Assembly: GCA_000467715.1 (NCBI GenBank)
Contig: AJFK01000013.1
Span: 1-64,000 of the forward strand
From: Hysterium pulicare CBS 123377
Lineage: Eukaryota > Ascomycota > Dothideomycetes > Hysteriales > Hysteriaceae
DNA: 64,000 nt
Direction: 5' to 3'
Part shown: in pieces, positions 48,453 to 58,752 of the stretch
How positions within the stretch are numbered: position 1 is the stretch's first letter
How the letters are laid out: every line of letters begins with the position of its first letter
Notes under the pieces: generated by a model
The model's database searches: none
What the model saw: the letters and a program-made list of their open reading frames with translations, nothing else
Told to the model about the DNA's origin: nothing
Program-made: the position numbers and the translations under genes

Positions 48453-49792
48453 TCGGATGAGAGACGTAGCCTGAGGTGCAGATGAGAGAGCTCTCTTGCA
48501 GGACTTTCGTAGACAGAAGCAGCGGTCGAAACGCTTCAATAAATCCAAAGCACGCAGCACAGTACCATTCATTCTCTTCTCTCCGAGGACTCCGAGGAAT
48601 GGTGTAACAAGCAAAACTCCCTCGAAATGCTTCGCTAGACGCGCGAAACCCCCCGAAAGGACCAAAAAAGAGCATGCGAGTTTGAAGCGGGGAGAAAGAG
48701 CCTCAAAAGCTTATCAACGCCCCTCTTCCCATCCCCCCCTCGAAACAAGTCATTATTACCAAATCATTATTACCGCGACGTGGCAAGCCTCGATACTTGG
48801 AATCCCATATTTGCCAAATTCCAGATTACAAACTTTGAACGACATGGACATGACTGGCACGACTGGAAATCGGACCGGGGGGTTTTACATTTCAGCCCAC
48901 TGTCAGGGTGCGACAGGCCTACGACAGCCGGAGCTAGGCGGGAAAGCCTGGGATCAGTGAGGGAGGAACGATTGGTGAGTGGGAAGATAGGGTGTGGTAG
49001 GTGCTGAAAGAAGCGAGGGAGCGTGGGCCGAGCGGATTGAGGCGGATGTCAGGGTCTATTGGAAGAGATCGTTTTTAATGTATAAGCTGCGTTGAAGGTT
49101 CTAAACATTTGGATGAGGCAGAGGAGGAGACTTCTTCCTTCTGCAACTCTGGGTTGGGGGGGAGGGATGACGTGGACGGCCAGAAAAATTATCTGGCCGG
49201 CTTCTTATATGTTTGTTTCTTTGGATAGTAGGCTTGAGAGAGCGATGCAAGACGTCAGTAGAAGCAGTGTCACGGTGGGACTGGTGCTAAGTGGTTCTTG
49301 TGGAACTAACGGCGAGTTGTATTGGGCGGGATTGAGCTGCCACGTTTGTCAGTAGTACTAGGTAAGAAGTAGGCTTCTGATACTTCGTGGCTTAAGTGGC
49401 TTAATGTGGATTGGGGTATGTATTGGAATAGTACACCGTACTTCTCAAACTTACCTAGGTATGCTGTTCAGAGGATCGAGTCCTTTCCGCAAGGGGATAA
49501 CGAATGCTACAGCCGTGAGAAATAAGGATGTGACGCATGCTGTAGAGCCGAACAAAAGACACAGAGGCATTTTGGAAAAATAAACATTCACGATACAAAA
49601 CGTGATGGGTGCGCTCTTTCTGATGCCAACTGTTGCTTGTATTATCCTCATCTGACCTTAACAAAATCCGAATGCATGGTTACGCCCAATCACTTCACCA
49701 TTATCGAGATTTATTACTAAATAACGCCTTATTGCATTCCTGGTATGTATTGACACGAGCCCCTCATCCCATGTGAAAGCCGATGGTCGTGT
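48453..49792. other. intergenic, no gene seen
   Basis: About 1.3 kb between the membrane protein start and the xylose reductase stop. A 154-residue plus frame at 48496-48960 crosses the promoter of the membrane protein and has no motif. I see no repeats. Confidence 0.45.
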
Positions 49793-51020
49793 CTAAGCGA
49801 AGACGTAGACTGGGATGCCGTACTGGTAAGAGTTAGAACATATCCAAACATTTTCCAGAATAGTGGGTGTGTATCTAAAAAAGGTAGGGGCAAACTTACA
49901 TTCAAAGGAGCGTTGAACCGAAGGTTCTTATCCAGTCCAGTAATCTCCTTGATCTCCTCAGCCGCTAGATCGAAGTTCGTAACGTCGAGGTTCTGCTTCA
50001 ACCGATTCTGCGAGCCGCTCTTTGGAATGACTGCAATTCCTCTCTGCGTAGCCCATCGGAGCAGAATTTGTGCTGGTGTCTTTCCGTGCTTCTCGGCAAT
50101 CTTCGTGATTACGGGGTGATCGAATAGGAGCGGGATGTCGTTTGCTAGGTCCATCCCGCAGTCACGGAAGGATTGAGGTCCGAAAGATGAGTAGCCGGTA
50201 ACGACAATATCGTGCTGCTTGGCAAGATCAAGAAGAGGTTGCTGAACGAGGTACGGATGGTGTTCAACCTGCAGCACAGCGGGCTTGACCGTGGCGTAGG
50301 TGAACAAATCCAACAATAGCGATCCCGAGTAATTGCTCACGGCAATACTCTTAGCTAGGCCCTTCTTCTTGATAGCCTCCATCGCCTTCCATGTGCTCTC
50401 CAACGAAGCCTTGCCGTGAACGATCTTGCTCTCGCCATCGTTGAACCAGCCGGGTGGGTAGCGTACTGAGGGGTCGACGTATTCTAAGGATACAGGGAAG
50501 TGTATGTAGTAGATATCGAAGTAGTCAACGCCCCAGTCTGCAAGCTGTTTCTTGACGATGGGTTCGACTTTGTCAGCATCGTGGAACGAGTTCCACAGTT
50601 TGCTCACAATGGTAAGGTCTTCTCGCTTAACGATGCCTTCCTTGATAGCTCGCGCTACACCTTGACCAGCTTCGACTTCGTTGCCGTAATCTAAAAGATA
50701 ATTAGAAACTTGAAGTGGCCGAAAACCATGAGAGTGAAGCTCGAATTCAAGCACATTTGTTTCTTGCCAAACGAGTATGGAATCGGGGCGCCGTCAAAGG
50801 TCCATAGCACTGAGTTTCATGCCCAATGACAAAAATCTTGGTGCTTTGAAGTGCTGGATGTGAAGAATAACGTACCGCAAGCCCCGTCAAACAGTCTGTA
50901 TCCTTCCTTGATAGCATTGTATACGACATCCGCGCAGATGGGGTTGTCCACCTTCCATAGTCCAAAACCGACTTGTGGAATTTTGTTGCCATCATTCAAT
51001 GAAAGCAATGGCGCCGCCAT
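49793..51020 (-). CDS. XYL1: NAD(P)H-dependent D-xylose reductase (aldo-keto reductase)
   Basis: Three exons (51020-50876, 50690-49900, 49822-49793) join in phase to 321 residues, the usual family length. The aldo-keto reductase tetrad is intact: Asp45 (RLFDGA), Tyr50 (DYGNE), Lys79 (SKLWN) and His112 (YYIHFP). Other blocks are [21 protein letters not shown] and the cofactor loop [10 protein letters not shown]. The enzyme reduces D-xylose to xylitol, the first step of pentose use, and often accepts L-arabinose. The cofactor loop has Gly274 where well-studied xylose reductases carry Asn. The frame is open upstream to an ATG at 51179, adding a 53-residue Arg/Ser-rich, acid-free extension that resembles a matrix presequence. 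The first intron is 185 bp. Confidence 0.92.
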
Positions 51021-51214
51021 ATTTGCTCGATAGATGCTGAAGAATCTAGTATGTGGGGTTTTCAAGGGGGTTGAGAAGTTATATTGAAGCTTGCTAGCTG
51101 TTCGTAAAGGAGCTTGTGGCCGTGAGAGAGGGGATATTAGTAGTTTCGAGGTCAAAGTTCTTTGTACAACGAAGCTCATGATAACCTTGACACAATAGCA
51201 GGCGGCAGGCAGGC

Positions 51215-51221
51215 ATATATA
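51215..51221 (-). promoter_or_regulatory. TATA box of xylose reductase gene
   Basis: The minus strand reads TTATATATGCC here, about 35-40 nt before the upstream in-frame ATG at 51179 and about 195 nt before the ATG at 51020. Transcripts should therefore begin close to the upstream ATG, on either side of it. This position leaves open which start is used. Confidence 0.5.
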
Positions 51222-52205
51222 AGGCGGAAAATGCGCGTCGTTCTGATATGGCTCTTCCGTTTAGACCACCGGATTGGACCCGACAAGGGAACCCTTCGTA
51301 CCAGCGAACCTGCGGTGCCTTTTTACCAGCTCGTTTAGATTAGCTCGTGCCCGGTAAGCTGGTCGGTGGCTTGCTATGACTGCGGTATCGGCTTTTGTTG
51401 GGACCAGACTGTATCTCAAAGGGAAGTCGATGGAGCTTGAGGAACTGGTCCACGAGTTGAGGCTCTTTCTTCCCGCGCGGCCATTGCGTGTGCCTGTCCG
51501 TCACGATTGCGGCTTTTTCCCATTCGACTCGTTATGAAAACTCTGAAAGTGCAATAAGCACATCGGGGGACGAAGTGGGGTTCTCACTGTAGGAAGATAG
51601 TACTTGGTGATACTCTCTGCTTGTGCCTTGTGCCCCTCCATGCTATTGTCCACATGTGGGTCCTCTACGGGTAAAATGGCAGCGTGGCACCGGGTAAAAT
51701 CGACGCCATCTCGATGAGCTTTGCCATATTAGCCCGGAGAAGGAAGGCCCGTCGAAGCTTTCATATGATGCTTCGGTGTTGTGCAGAGGCATCTGGACTG
51801 CTGATGGCGACAGCTGCACGTGGTGATTGTCGTGCATTGATGGCAATTCCATTCTTGCCATACGTCAGCATACTAGTAGCTGCGATAAGCTATCGTCTCG
51901 TGTGGGATAAGTGGCGGATGGAGTCAGGTAGAGGTGTTCTTGTCAAGTGTCAACAGTTGGATGACGAACTATAGGCATCACGTGTGGCTTTCACGTGCGC
52001 GGTATTGCGGACCGCTGATCCCACAAGCTTCTCTCACATAATTCGCCAACAATTTGATTGTACATGTACGTTGAGCGCCTTTTCCTATCTTTAATGCCTC
52101 AGTATTTCCTTGCTGGCGTTTAACACATCATGAGGAGAAACACGAAAGAAAATCTTTATATTTCGCGGTCATCTCTTTCCATGAAACCACTCGCAAAGTG
52201 CCTAC
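51222..52205. other. intergenic, no gene seen
   Basis: About 1 kb between the xylose reductase promoter and the end of the downstream oxidoreductase gene. Frames of 72-96 residues at 51643-51974 overlap on opposite strands without motifs. It probably contains xylose reductase regulatory DNA. Confidence 0.45.
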
Positions 52206-53267
52206 CTACACGATCTGCGTAACAAGCTTCCCTTGGTTTTTTCCACTAAAAAGCATCGTCCAAGTCTTGGGAATATCCTCAAACTTCGTCTTGACAACTG
52301 TCTCACTCTCCGGTCCGATCTTAATCTTCCCTTCCTTGATCCCCTTAACCAGCGTCTGCAGCATTCCTCCGGTTTTCCCAGCCACAACTGCATCCGTAAC
52401 GATGAACCCCCTTATCTCTAACCTGTTCGAGATAACTTCCATCCAGTTCTTGATACCCACGGGATCTCCCATCTTGTTGTAGTTGGAGATGGCTCCGCAA
52501 GCAGCAATGCGACCGTAACGCTTTAGACGTAGAAGCATGAGGTCTAGGATTTCGCCGCCCACGTTGTCGAAGTAGACTTCCACGAAGCCTTCCGTGGCTT
52601 TCCATAGTTCATCCTTAAATTTAGGGCTCTTGTAGTCTACGCACACATCTGCACCGAGACTCTCGACCCACTTGCATTTCGCTTCTCCACCCGCGATACC
52701 GATCACTTTTTTGCAACCCACGATGTGTTTTGCGACCTGGACGACCATACTTCCTGTCGCACCCGCGGCGCCAGACACTACGACCGTATCCTCAGCTTTC
52801 GTACGAACGACATCGATGAGACCGTAGTAAGCCGTCAGGCCCGGCCCACCCAAGGCGCCAATGAAATGTGTGGGACGAATGCCTGCGGACTCATCCGGTT
52901 GGATGGGTCTACATTCCTTCGCATCAACAACCGCGTATTCAGTCCAGCCTGGCGTAGCCATAACCAACTGTCCTTTCTTTAGACTCTCAGCATTAGACTC
53001 TACAACCTCCGAGACGCCGAAAGCGCGCATTGGGGTGTTGAGAGGGACGGGATCTGTGTACAGCCGAGCTGGGTCGGCATCTTTCTGGATCCAAGCACGT
53101 TGGGCGGGATCGTTGGAGAAGTAGAGCGATTTGAGGAGGACTTGATCGGGTCCGGGGGTGGGCAAGGTTGTCGTTTTGAGAGTGAAGGTTGGATTCGGCC
53201 CATCGAATACGGGGTCATGAGTTGGAAGGTTCGTGAGGAGCAGTTGGCGCGTTTGTTGGCCAGGCAT
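52206..53267 (-). CDS. NADPH-dependent alkenal/one oxidoreductase (MDR superfamily)
   Basis: An intronless frame of 353 residues. It belongs to the medium-chain reductase group of leukotriene B4 dehydrogenase and plant double-bond reductases. Visible blocks are the N-terminal YFSNDPAQRAWI, then ALGGPGLTAYYGL, the nucleotide-binding VSGAAGATGSMVVQVAKHIV, GADVCVDYKS, VYFDNVGGEILDLMLLRLK, RYGRIAACGAISNYN and NRLEIRGFIVTD. There are no zinc-binding cysteines, as expected for this group. Such enzymes reduce the C=C bond of alpha,beta-unsaturated aldehydes and ketones with NADPH and often serve in detoxification; the substrate is not known. It lies head to tail with the xylose reductase, but 1 kb apart, so no shared control is implied. 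Confidence 0.92.
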   Translation of the reverse strand: MPGQQTRQLLLTNLPTHDPVFDGPNPTFTLKTTTLPTPGPDQVLLKSLYFSNDPAQRAWIQKDADPARLYTDPVPLNTPMRAFGVSEVVESNAESLKKGQLVMATPGWTEYAVVDAKECRPIQPDESAGIRPTHFIGALGGPGLTAYYGLIDVVRTKAEDTVVVSGAAGATGSMVVQVAKHIVGCKKVIGIAGGEAKCKWVESLGADVCVDYKSPKFKDELWKATEGFVEVYFDNVGGEILDLMLLRLKRYGRIAACGAISNYNKMGDPVGIKNWMEVISNRLEIRGFIVTDAVVAGKTGGMLQTLVKGIKEGKIKIGPESETVVKTKFEDIPKTWTMLFSGKNQGKLVTQIV

Positions 53268-54119
53268 GGCGAATATTCACCTATATAGTCCTAGGAGGTT
53301 AGAGGTATTGTGGGAAAGGGAAAAGCTTTGTCGAAGCTTGAGAGATCTAGAGTTGGCCAAGGATACTATTTTATACTTGAGTTTCGAAGGAGTGAGAATC
53401 GATGTGGATTTCAAAGCAAAGTGATGGATGATATCAGCCGGCGCAGGACAGCAGGTCGGAAATGTGACTATGGCTGGCTTCGAATATGGTCTTGAAACAA
53501 GAACCCATTCAATGGTTTCAAGGGACCGCGAAAACTACCAATTGAGGTGGAATGATGCCAATGCCAACCTTTCACTGACAACTGGTTGTCGAATCGCCGG
53601 TTTCTCCAGCCACAAAACTTTGGAGGGGTAGCTGAAATGCATCAGCAAGGCGGGGCTTCCTGACTCGCGTAAGCTTCACCCTTGAAGGTCGAGGTTCGAC
53701 CTGATCTCTTATTGGTTGATTGAGGATATACGATACGAATGTGTAATGAGTCGATAAATCTGGCTCTGTGGACATTCTAGGACTCATGATTACGGAGATT
53801 CAACTTATGCCGCTGGAAACCCGAGAGTTGAGAGAGACCCCCCGACTGCTTTTCGTGTCTGCCATAGATAGTTCTGCGAAAAAGATAGTTGTTCGTGGTC
53901 TGAATTACATTGCTTTACGCGTTTGCTGTTCCGCAGCTTTCAATCAATGCATGGTGGAACAATGGCATTTGAATCCGGTCCATCCCTGACTAAGCTGTTC
54001 AGTCGCAATCCGTAGCTTGGGTGGACCTATATTATACAATAGCTTATTGCATAATCATGGGCTGATGTACTGTACAATTTTTATGCGCCAAGTACTGGTG
54101 CTCTCATACATAGAGGCTT
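53268..54119. other. intergenic, no gene seen
   Basis: About 850 bp between the oxidoreductase start and the Zn2Cys6 factor stop. It includes the oxidoreductase promoter. Short frames on the plus strand lack motifs. Confidence 0.45.
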
Positions 54120-55744
54120 TCAAACATAGGTGGAGCTATTTTGTACAACTTTTACGTCTTCCTTGGGTACGGTAATCGGTATCGCTGGCTGATATAAACC
54201 TGGTACATGTGCACCGTAGTACGCTTTTACACACCAAGCAGCTTCCCTCTCGTGACCTCTGCTCAGGAAATACTCACGCGCGAAACGAAGCGGCGACAGC
54301 GTGGTAAAGCGTCCTGTATACCCTGCTTGTCGTTGGCACGAGAATGGAATGGTCCGGCAAATGCATTCAGCGAGCATGAACAATTCTTGGTCCCAACTAT
54401 CCAGCTCGTCCTGTGTCAAAGAGTAGACCTTTTGGGTCAAGTTGAAGGCATTCATTCGGATGATCAGCATGCTTGACCAATATAAAGCATACGTGTTGGC
54501 TACGGCGAAAGTGTGGAAGGAGAACACGGTGGAGAATCGTCGGTCATCGCAGATTTGAGGGAAACGGTCCAGGGTTTCAACGTCGACCTTTGTATAGAGA
54601 GGGCCCTCTCGTTCTAGATTAGTGAACCATTCGAATGCCCTCTCTTCCAGAGCCCGAGATCTAAATAATAGCTCCTCAAGCTCTTCCGGAGGGGCCTTGG
54701 TCATCAACATCTGATCAGAGTCTTCAAGAATTCGAGGAAACGCGATAACTATGTCCATCAAAGATACCCAGGGTTCGGATAGGGAGGCGTCTTCCGTGAC
54801 CTGAAGCCATTCTGGATTGTCTAGGTATGCGCCTTTCCGAACGGCATATCCGATGGAGACCTGGGACCGAGGTTAGTTGCTATCAGGCATATCCTGGAGG
54901 AGGTAGAATACCGAGTTATATCGAATAGCATGGAAAGCAAGCAGGCTTTGTTTCGATTTGATTGAGGCAGGCCCGCGAGCCCTGAGAAGGCGTAGCATGC
55001 CCTGTGTGTGATAGAAAAACCCTCTTCCGTTAGTTATTCCCACATAGACCTATATCACAAATCAGAACCGTCTTATATATCGACTCTCTGCGAAGTGACA
55101 GGGATGCTCACCTCATAGAGACTTAACAAATACGTTGCCATCAAAGTCTCATCTTCTCGAGGTGTCTCTGGGCGAGACAAAGATCTCATAAGGTGGGTTA
55201 ATGCTGTACCATACAACGATCGACTTCTGTGGACCAGAGGAGAATTCTTGTTTGAGGCAGCAAGTTGAGCGGCAGAGACAGCATCAATTGCAGAAAGGAG
55301 AACTTGGCGTGAAAAGGGTGCGGTGGGAAGAGAGTAGATCAATGCGGTTGGTGGGGTTAAGGTTTTAGCCCTATCGGTTGGTAGAAACAGGGACAAGAAG
55401 TTATCGAGATGCTGTACTCGGTTGACGGGCGCTTGGTTGACTTGTGGCGGAACAATTACTTGCATCCATTTAGGTGCCACTCTGTTTGCGGTGTTGGGTT
55501 TGCTTGGTTGATCCTCGGCGTTTCCTTTCGATTCAGCGGTGTATCGATATTTGTTCTCGTCCTCGACAATGGTCCCAGGGCGTTCGGACTCGCCCGTGAA
55601 GGTGTGTAGAATGAAGGCTTGAGTGGGCCTGTATCCCGGACATTTGGTGCCTCGACGGACGCAAGTTCTGCATTCTGGTTTAGTCTCGTCGCATCTCACT
55701 TTGCGCGCTCTACACGTGAAGCATCCGCTAGACCGTTTCGGCAT
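54120..55744 (-). CDS. Zn2Cys6 transcription factor
   Basis: Three exons (55744-55112, 55049-54912, 54860-54120) join in phase to 503 residues; introns are 62 and 51 bp. The N-terminus is a Gal4-type binuclear zinc cluster: GCFTCRARKVRCDE, then CRTCVRRGTKCPGY, with the six Cys spaced C-x2-C-x6-C-x6-C-x2-C-x6-C. The rest is the helical fungus-specific factor domain, with a conserved ETLMATYLLSLYE and GRGFFYHTQGMLRLLRARGP. Such proteins are nuclear DNA-binding regulators. The nearest enzymes are the NADPH oxidoreductase (0.85 kb away, same strand) and the xylose reductase. Control of either is possible but unsupported. The start at 55744 gives MPKRSSGCFTC, the usual close spacing. Confidence 0.92.
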
Positions 55745-57173
55745 CGGGGAACAGATCCGGCCGTCAAGCTTGCGAGGATGGCACGATGAATTCGAGAGGA
55801 TGGCTTCGGCTTTGCAGAAAGAAAGAGAGAAGCAAGATACAATTGCCTTGAGGACCAGGCTTCGTGGAGTGGTATCTGTTCGAAACGGGGCAGTTGAATC
55901 GCGGTGAGAAAGTCAAAAACGGACGGCGGGTGGACGCGGCGGACGCCACAAGCGCCAGCCATCTCTGCATGGGCGCGGAGAAGGAGACGGCCTCTCCTCA
56001 CTCCCAATCGTCGGGGTTTGGAATTGAACATGGCTAGAATTGATCAGGATACCATCGACATGCGAAATGTCCCCAAGCAAACCCTATCGTGAGCCAGATG
56101 TGGATGTTGTGAGTTGACGCCAGCCCTCTCATTACGGGGTCTGGCTCCACAGGGGACAACGGACGCTGTTGACGATGGATGGAGCCGTGTTTCTGCTTTT
56201 GACTTGATATATAAGACGCATTAGTGGCTTGAGGCTGCGGTTGAGGTTGCTTTGTCTACCAATCCATTGCGATTAGCGGCCGTTTCCAACGGGCTTTAAC
56301 CTTTGTGATTGAAGTGTATGGCCACGAGTGTACCTGAGATCGGCGACATGCCACGGCTCGCCTACCGAGGAATAGCGGCAGCTTCTCAACCGAAAACTGG
56401 ACAACTCCCAAACCTCCTCGAAGTGAGTCTTCCGAGATGTGAGAAAAGCAGCAGAGTGGAGAGAATGCGGTTCATTTAAACCTTTGTGATACCCAGGAGG
56501 GCGGCTGGCTGATAACACACCCTGCTGTTTAGGCGATGAATGCGAATACGAGCAATGCAAAATGCAGGAAATGGAGATGGCGATGGCGATGGAACAAAAG
56601 AAAACCATCGATGGAGCATGTAATGCGAACCAATTGCGGCCATGGATGCACTCTACATCCTTGCAATGGCTTCTGAGGACGCCCTCCTGGGACCCCGAGA
56701 CCACCTTAATGCCGGCACTCGTTGCTTCCGGTATATCGAGCCTGAATAAGCAAGTAGACGTCAACCACAATCCCCTCGACTTCTCCTTTCTTTGCACGAC
56801 AACTGGCTCCCAAGGCGCAAAGGGAGTTCGCGGCCTCGTTGTTGGACATATTATGACACCCCGTGTGCACGTTCATTCACGGCAAGGGTTTTGCAATCGG
56901 CCAACTTCAAAACACCATCTCCAGTAGTCTTCCCGAAAGAGAGTTCTGGGAAAGGATCTCAGATAATCTTTGATGACTACATTTGGAGGGAACAATACTG
57001 CAGCTCTGCTGCTTCTAAGGACTGCTATCTCCTTTGCTTACATCTCCATCCTCAACCCTTCCACTCTGGCGTGAGTATGATGAACATTTAGATTGCCGCA
57101 CTCCTTAGGACTCACCATCGAATGACCACCGATCCCACCCTCGCTTTACTCACATTACCGATTACCCACCCAC
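55745..57173. other. intergenic, no supported gene
   Basis: About 1.4 kb. Frames of 174 residues (56273-56797, minus) and 121 residues (56562-56927, plus) overlap on opposite strands and neither has a motif, signal peptide or intron signal. A short GAGATGGCGATGGCGATGG purine/GATGGC patch lies near 56572. Confidence 0.45.
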
Positions 57174-57431
57174 TCACATAACCACACATCCCGCAAGAAA
57201 ATATCTATTGTCATACGGAATCCGTTTCCCTGACTGTCCCTCAAATGTCTCGTGGAAAGCCACGTAGGCTCCCTTGTTGCACGACGGACATTTCCCACTT
57301 TGGTCTTTGATTCGAACGACCTTGTATCTAGGACAATGCGTTCTGATCTCTGGTGCTTGCTTGCTGCACTTGACAACTTGGCTGAAGTCATGCCTGCAGC
57401 GCTTGTAATGCGCTATGCCTTCGATGCACAT
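57174..57431 (-). CDS. small Cys-rich hypothetical protein
   Basis: A frame of 85 residues, MCIEGIAHYKRCRHDFSQVV and on through KCSKQAPEIRTHCPRYK to GKCPSCNKGAYVAF. The pattern MC-x~9-C-x-H-x7-C-x10-C-x~16-C-x2-C is one I associate with short leotiomycete and sordariomycete proteins of unknown function; it suggests zinc binding. There is no signal peptide. It is much like the N-terminus of the 27534-28247 protein in design. No role is proposed. Confidence 0.5.
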   Translation of the reverse strand: MCIEGIAHYKRCRHDFSQVVKCSKQAPEIRTHCPRYKVVRIKDQSGKCPSCNKGAYVAFHETFEGQSGKRIPYDNRYFLAGCVVM

Positions 57432-57981
57432 GTTTCAGAGCTGGAGGTCTCTTTGGACCGGGTATTTTGAAAAGAGCGAGGAGTTCAGTTTTTGGAAAAG
57501 GTATGTATCCCTGAGAGCCAGTTTAGCTTTAAGAAGTTTGTTGATTAATGAAGATTGAAGGTAAGTCTTCGCATTCACTGCGGTATGAATCTGCATCTAT
57601 GATAGCAAGACAATAGCGTGGATGAGTTCTACGGCTCCAAAATGACTATCCCTTCTCTGGTCCTCCTACTAGAGGTTTGGAGTAGATACTAGAACCTCTG
57701 AGTCCACCGAAAAGACTTTAAAAGTCCTACTCATCGCCATATGAGCTTCTATGAGTAGACCGATCGTGTAATGAGTCAATAGGTTGATAAGAGAGTTACT
57801 GCCTTTCCGCGCTGCTTGCTCCAAACTTTCAATCATTCAAGCAGTTCAACATCTTCCCTTCTGCTTTCAATTCACCAACTTCTGAACTTCATTTGTCACT
57901 GAGCAACCAGCATACCAGGAGCCTTCCCCAAGACGCGCTGCAAAGGGCCCCAGTCGTTACATAAAGACCTTCGTAGTCCAA
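57432..57981. other. intergenic, divergent promoters of two Cys-rich genes
   Basis: About 550 bp between the divergent starts of two small Cys-rich genes. It is AT-rich in parts and has no other coding signal. Confidence 0.4.
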
Positions 57982-58752
57982 ATGGCCTCAAACTCAACCC
58001 CAAACGATTTCATCAACACCTGGTACAAATGTACCTTGCCTTACAGAGTGAACACTTATATCTATAATGCATGCTCCGTTCAAGACCCCCATGTACCTCA
58101 TATAGAAATACTCCATTTTGGGTCCATTAGCGAGTCCACACTGGACACGCCTAAATATCGAGCTCTCACCCAAATCCATAACCATTCATGTCATGAATGC
58201 GTTGAGGAGGGCAAGGGCATTGCCGAGGATCCAGAAGGCTGCCTAGCTTGCGAAGACATCTGTTCGGTTTGCGGATGTCCGGACCTCCACACACATATCG
58301 ATTTCACTGCCGGAAACTGCCCCCAAGGATTCACGGGCCATACCTTTGAGGAATACTTTCCTTCGCCTTTGCGACTCACGCAACTTGTAATGCTCCCGAA
58401 AGCAAAGCATCGAGAGATCTGCATCTACGAAGAGAAATGCAAAGCTTGCTCGACCGCGAATCCGCACATTCATTCAGCTACCGATGGAAGCAAACGCGAT
58501 CATGAAGGACATGAAGTCACAGATGACGATATCCTGTATTTACCGGTGTCAAGCTCTGGGTGTCTACGTGTGTTTGGATATAAGAAACGGAGTCAGGATA
58601 TGAAACTATTGGACGTTGAGTTGCTTCGGAATTCCCGATTTGTCAAGGTTGAGAACATCACCTTCTGGTGGGAAACAGTGCCGCCACTTGATGAGAAAAG
58701 GTCAAAATTGACTATGGTAAAGGAGCGTTTAAGATGTATCTTCACATCTTGA
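57982..58752 (+). CDS. Cys/His-rich hypothetical protein
   Basis: An intronless frame of 256 residues. Between about residues 65 and 165 it is dense in Cys and His: NHSCHECVEEG, EGCLACEDICSVCGCPDLHT, GNCPQGFTGH and CKACSTANPHIHS. These look like zinc-binding pairs (CxxC and CxC), but the arrangement does not match RING, LIM or another finger that I can name. The flanking parts are acidic or neutral, with no signal peptide and no membrane helix. It is divergent from the small Cys-rich gene at 57174-57431. Function unknown. Confidence 0.55.
   Translation: MASNSTPNDFINTWYKCTLPYRVNTYIYNACSVQDPHVPHIEILHFGSISESTLDTPKYRALTQIHNHSCHECVEEGKGIAEDPEGCLACEDICSVCGCPDLHTHIDFTAGNCPQGFTGHTFEEYFPSPLRLTQLVMLPKAKHREICIYEEKCKACSTANPHIHSATDGSKRDHEGHEVTDDDILYLPVSSSGCLRVFGYKKRSQDMKLLDVELLRNSRFVKVENITFWWETVPPLDEKRSKLTMVKERLRCIFTS

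Noticed and set aside
53680-53720. tRNA-like B-box word (GGTCGAGGTTCGACCT)
   Set aside because: No matching A box, acceptor stem or anticodon arm can be paired at a proper distance.
49729-55744. Possible metabolic gene cluster (xylose reductase, oxidoreductase, Zn2Cys6 factor)
   Set aside because: Genes are 0.85-1.2 kb apart, with no core synthase or linked transporter. Proximity alone does not make a pathway.
56273-56797. 174-residue minus-strand frame
   Set aside because: Overlaps a 121-residue plus frame, has no signal peptide, domain or intron support.
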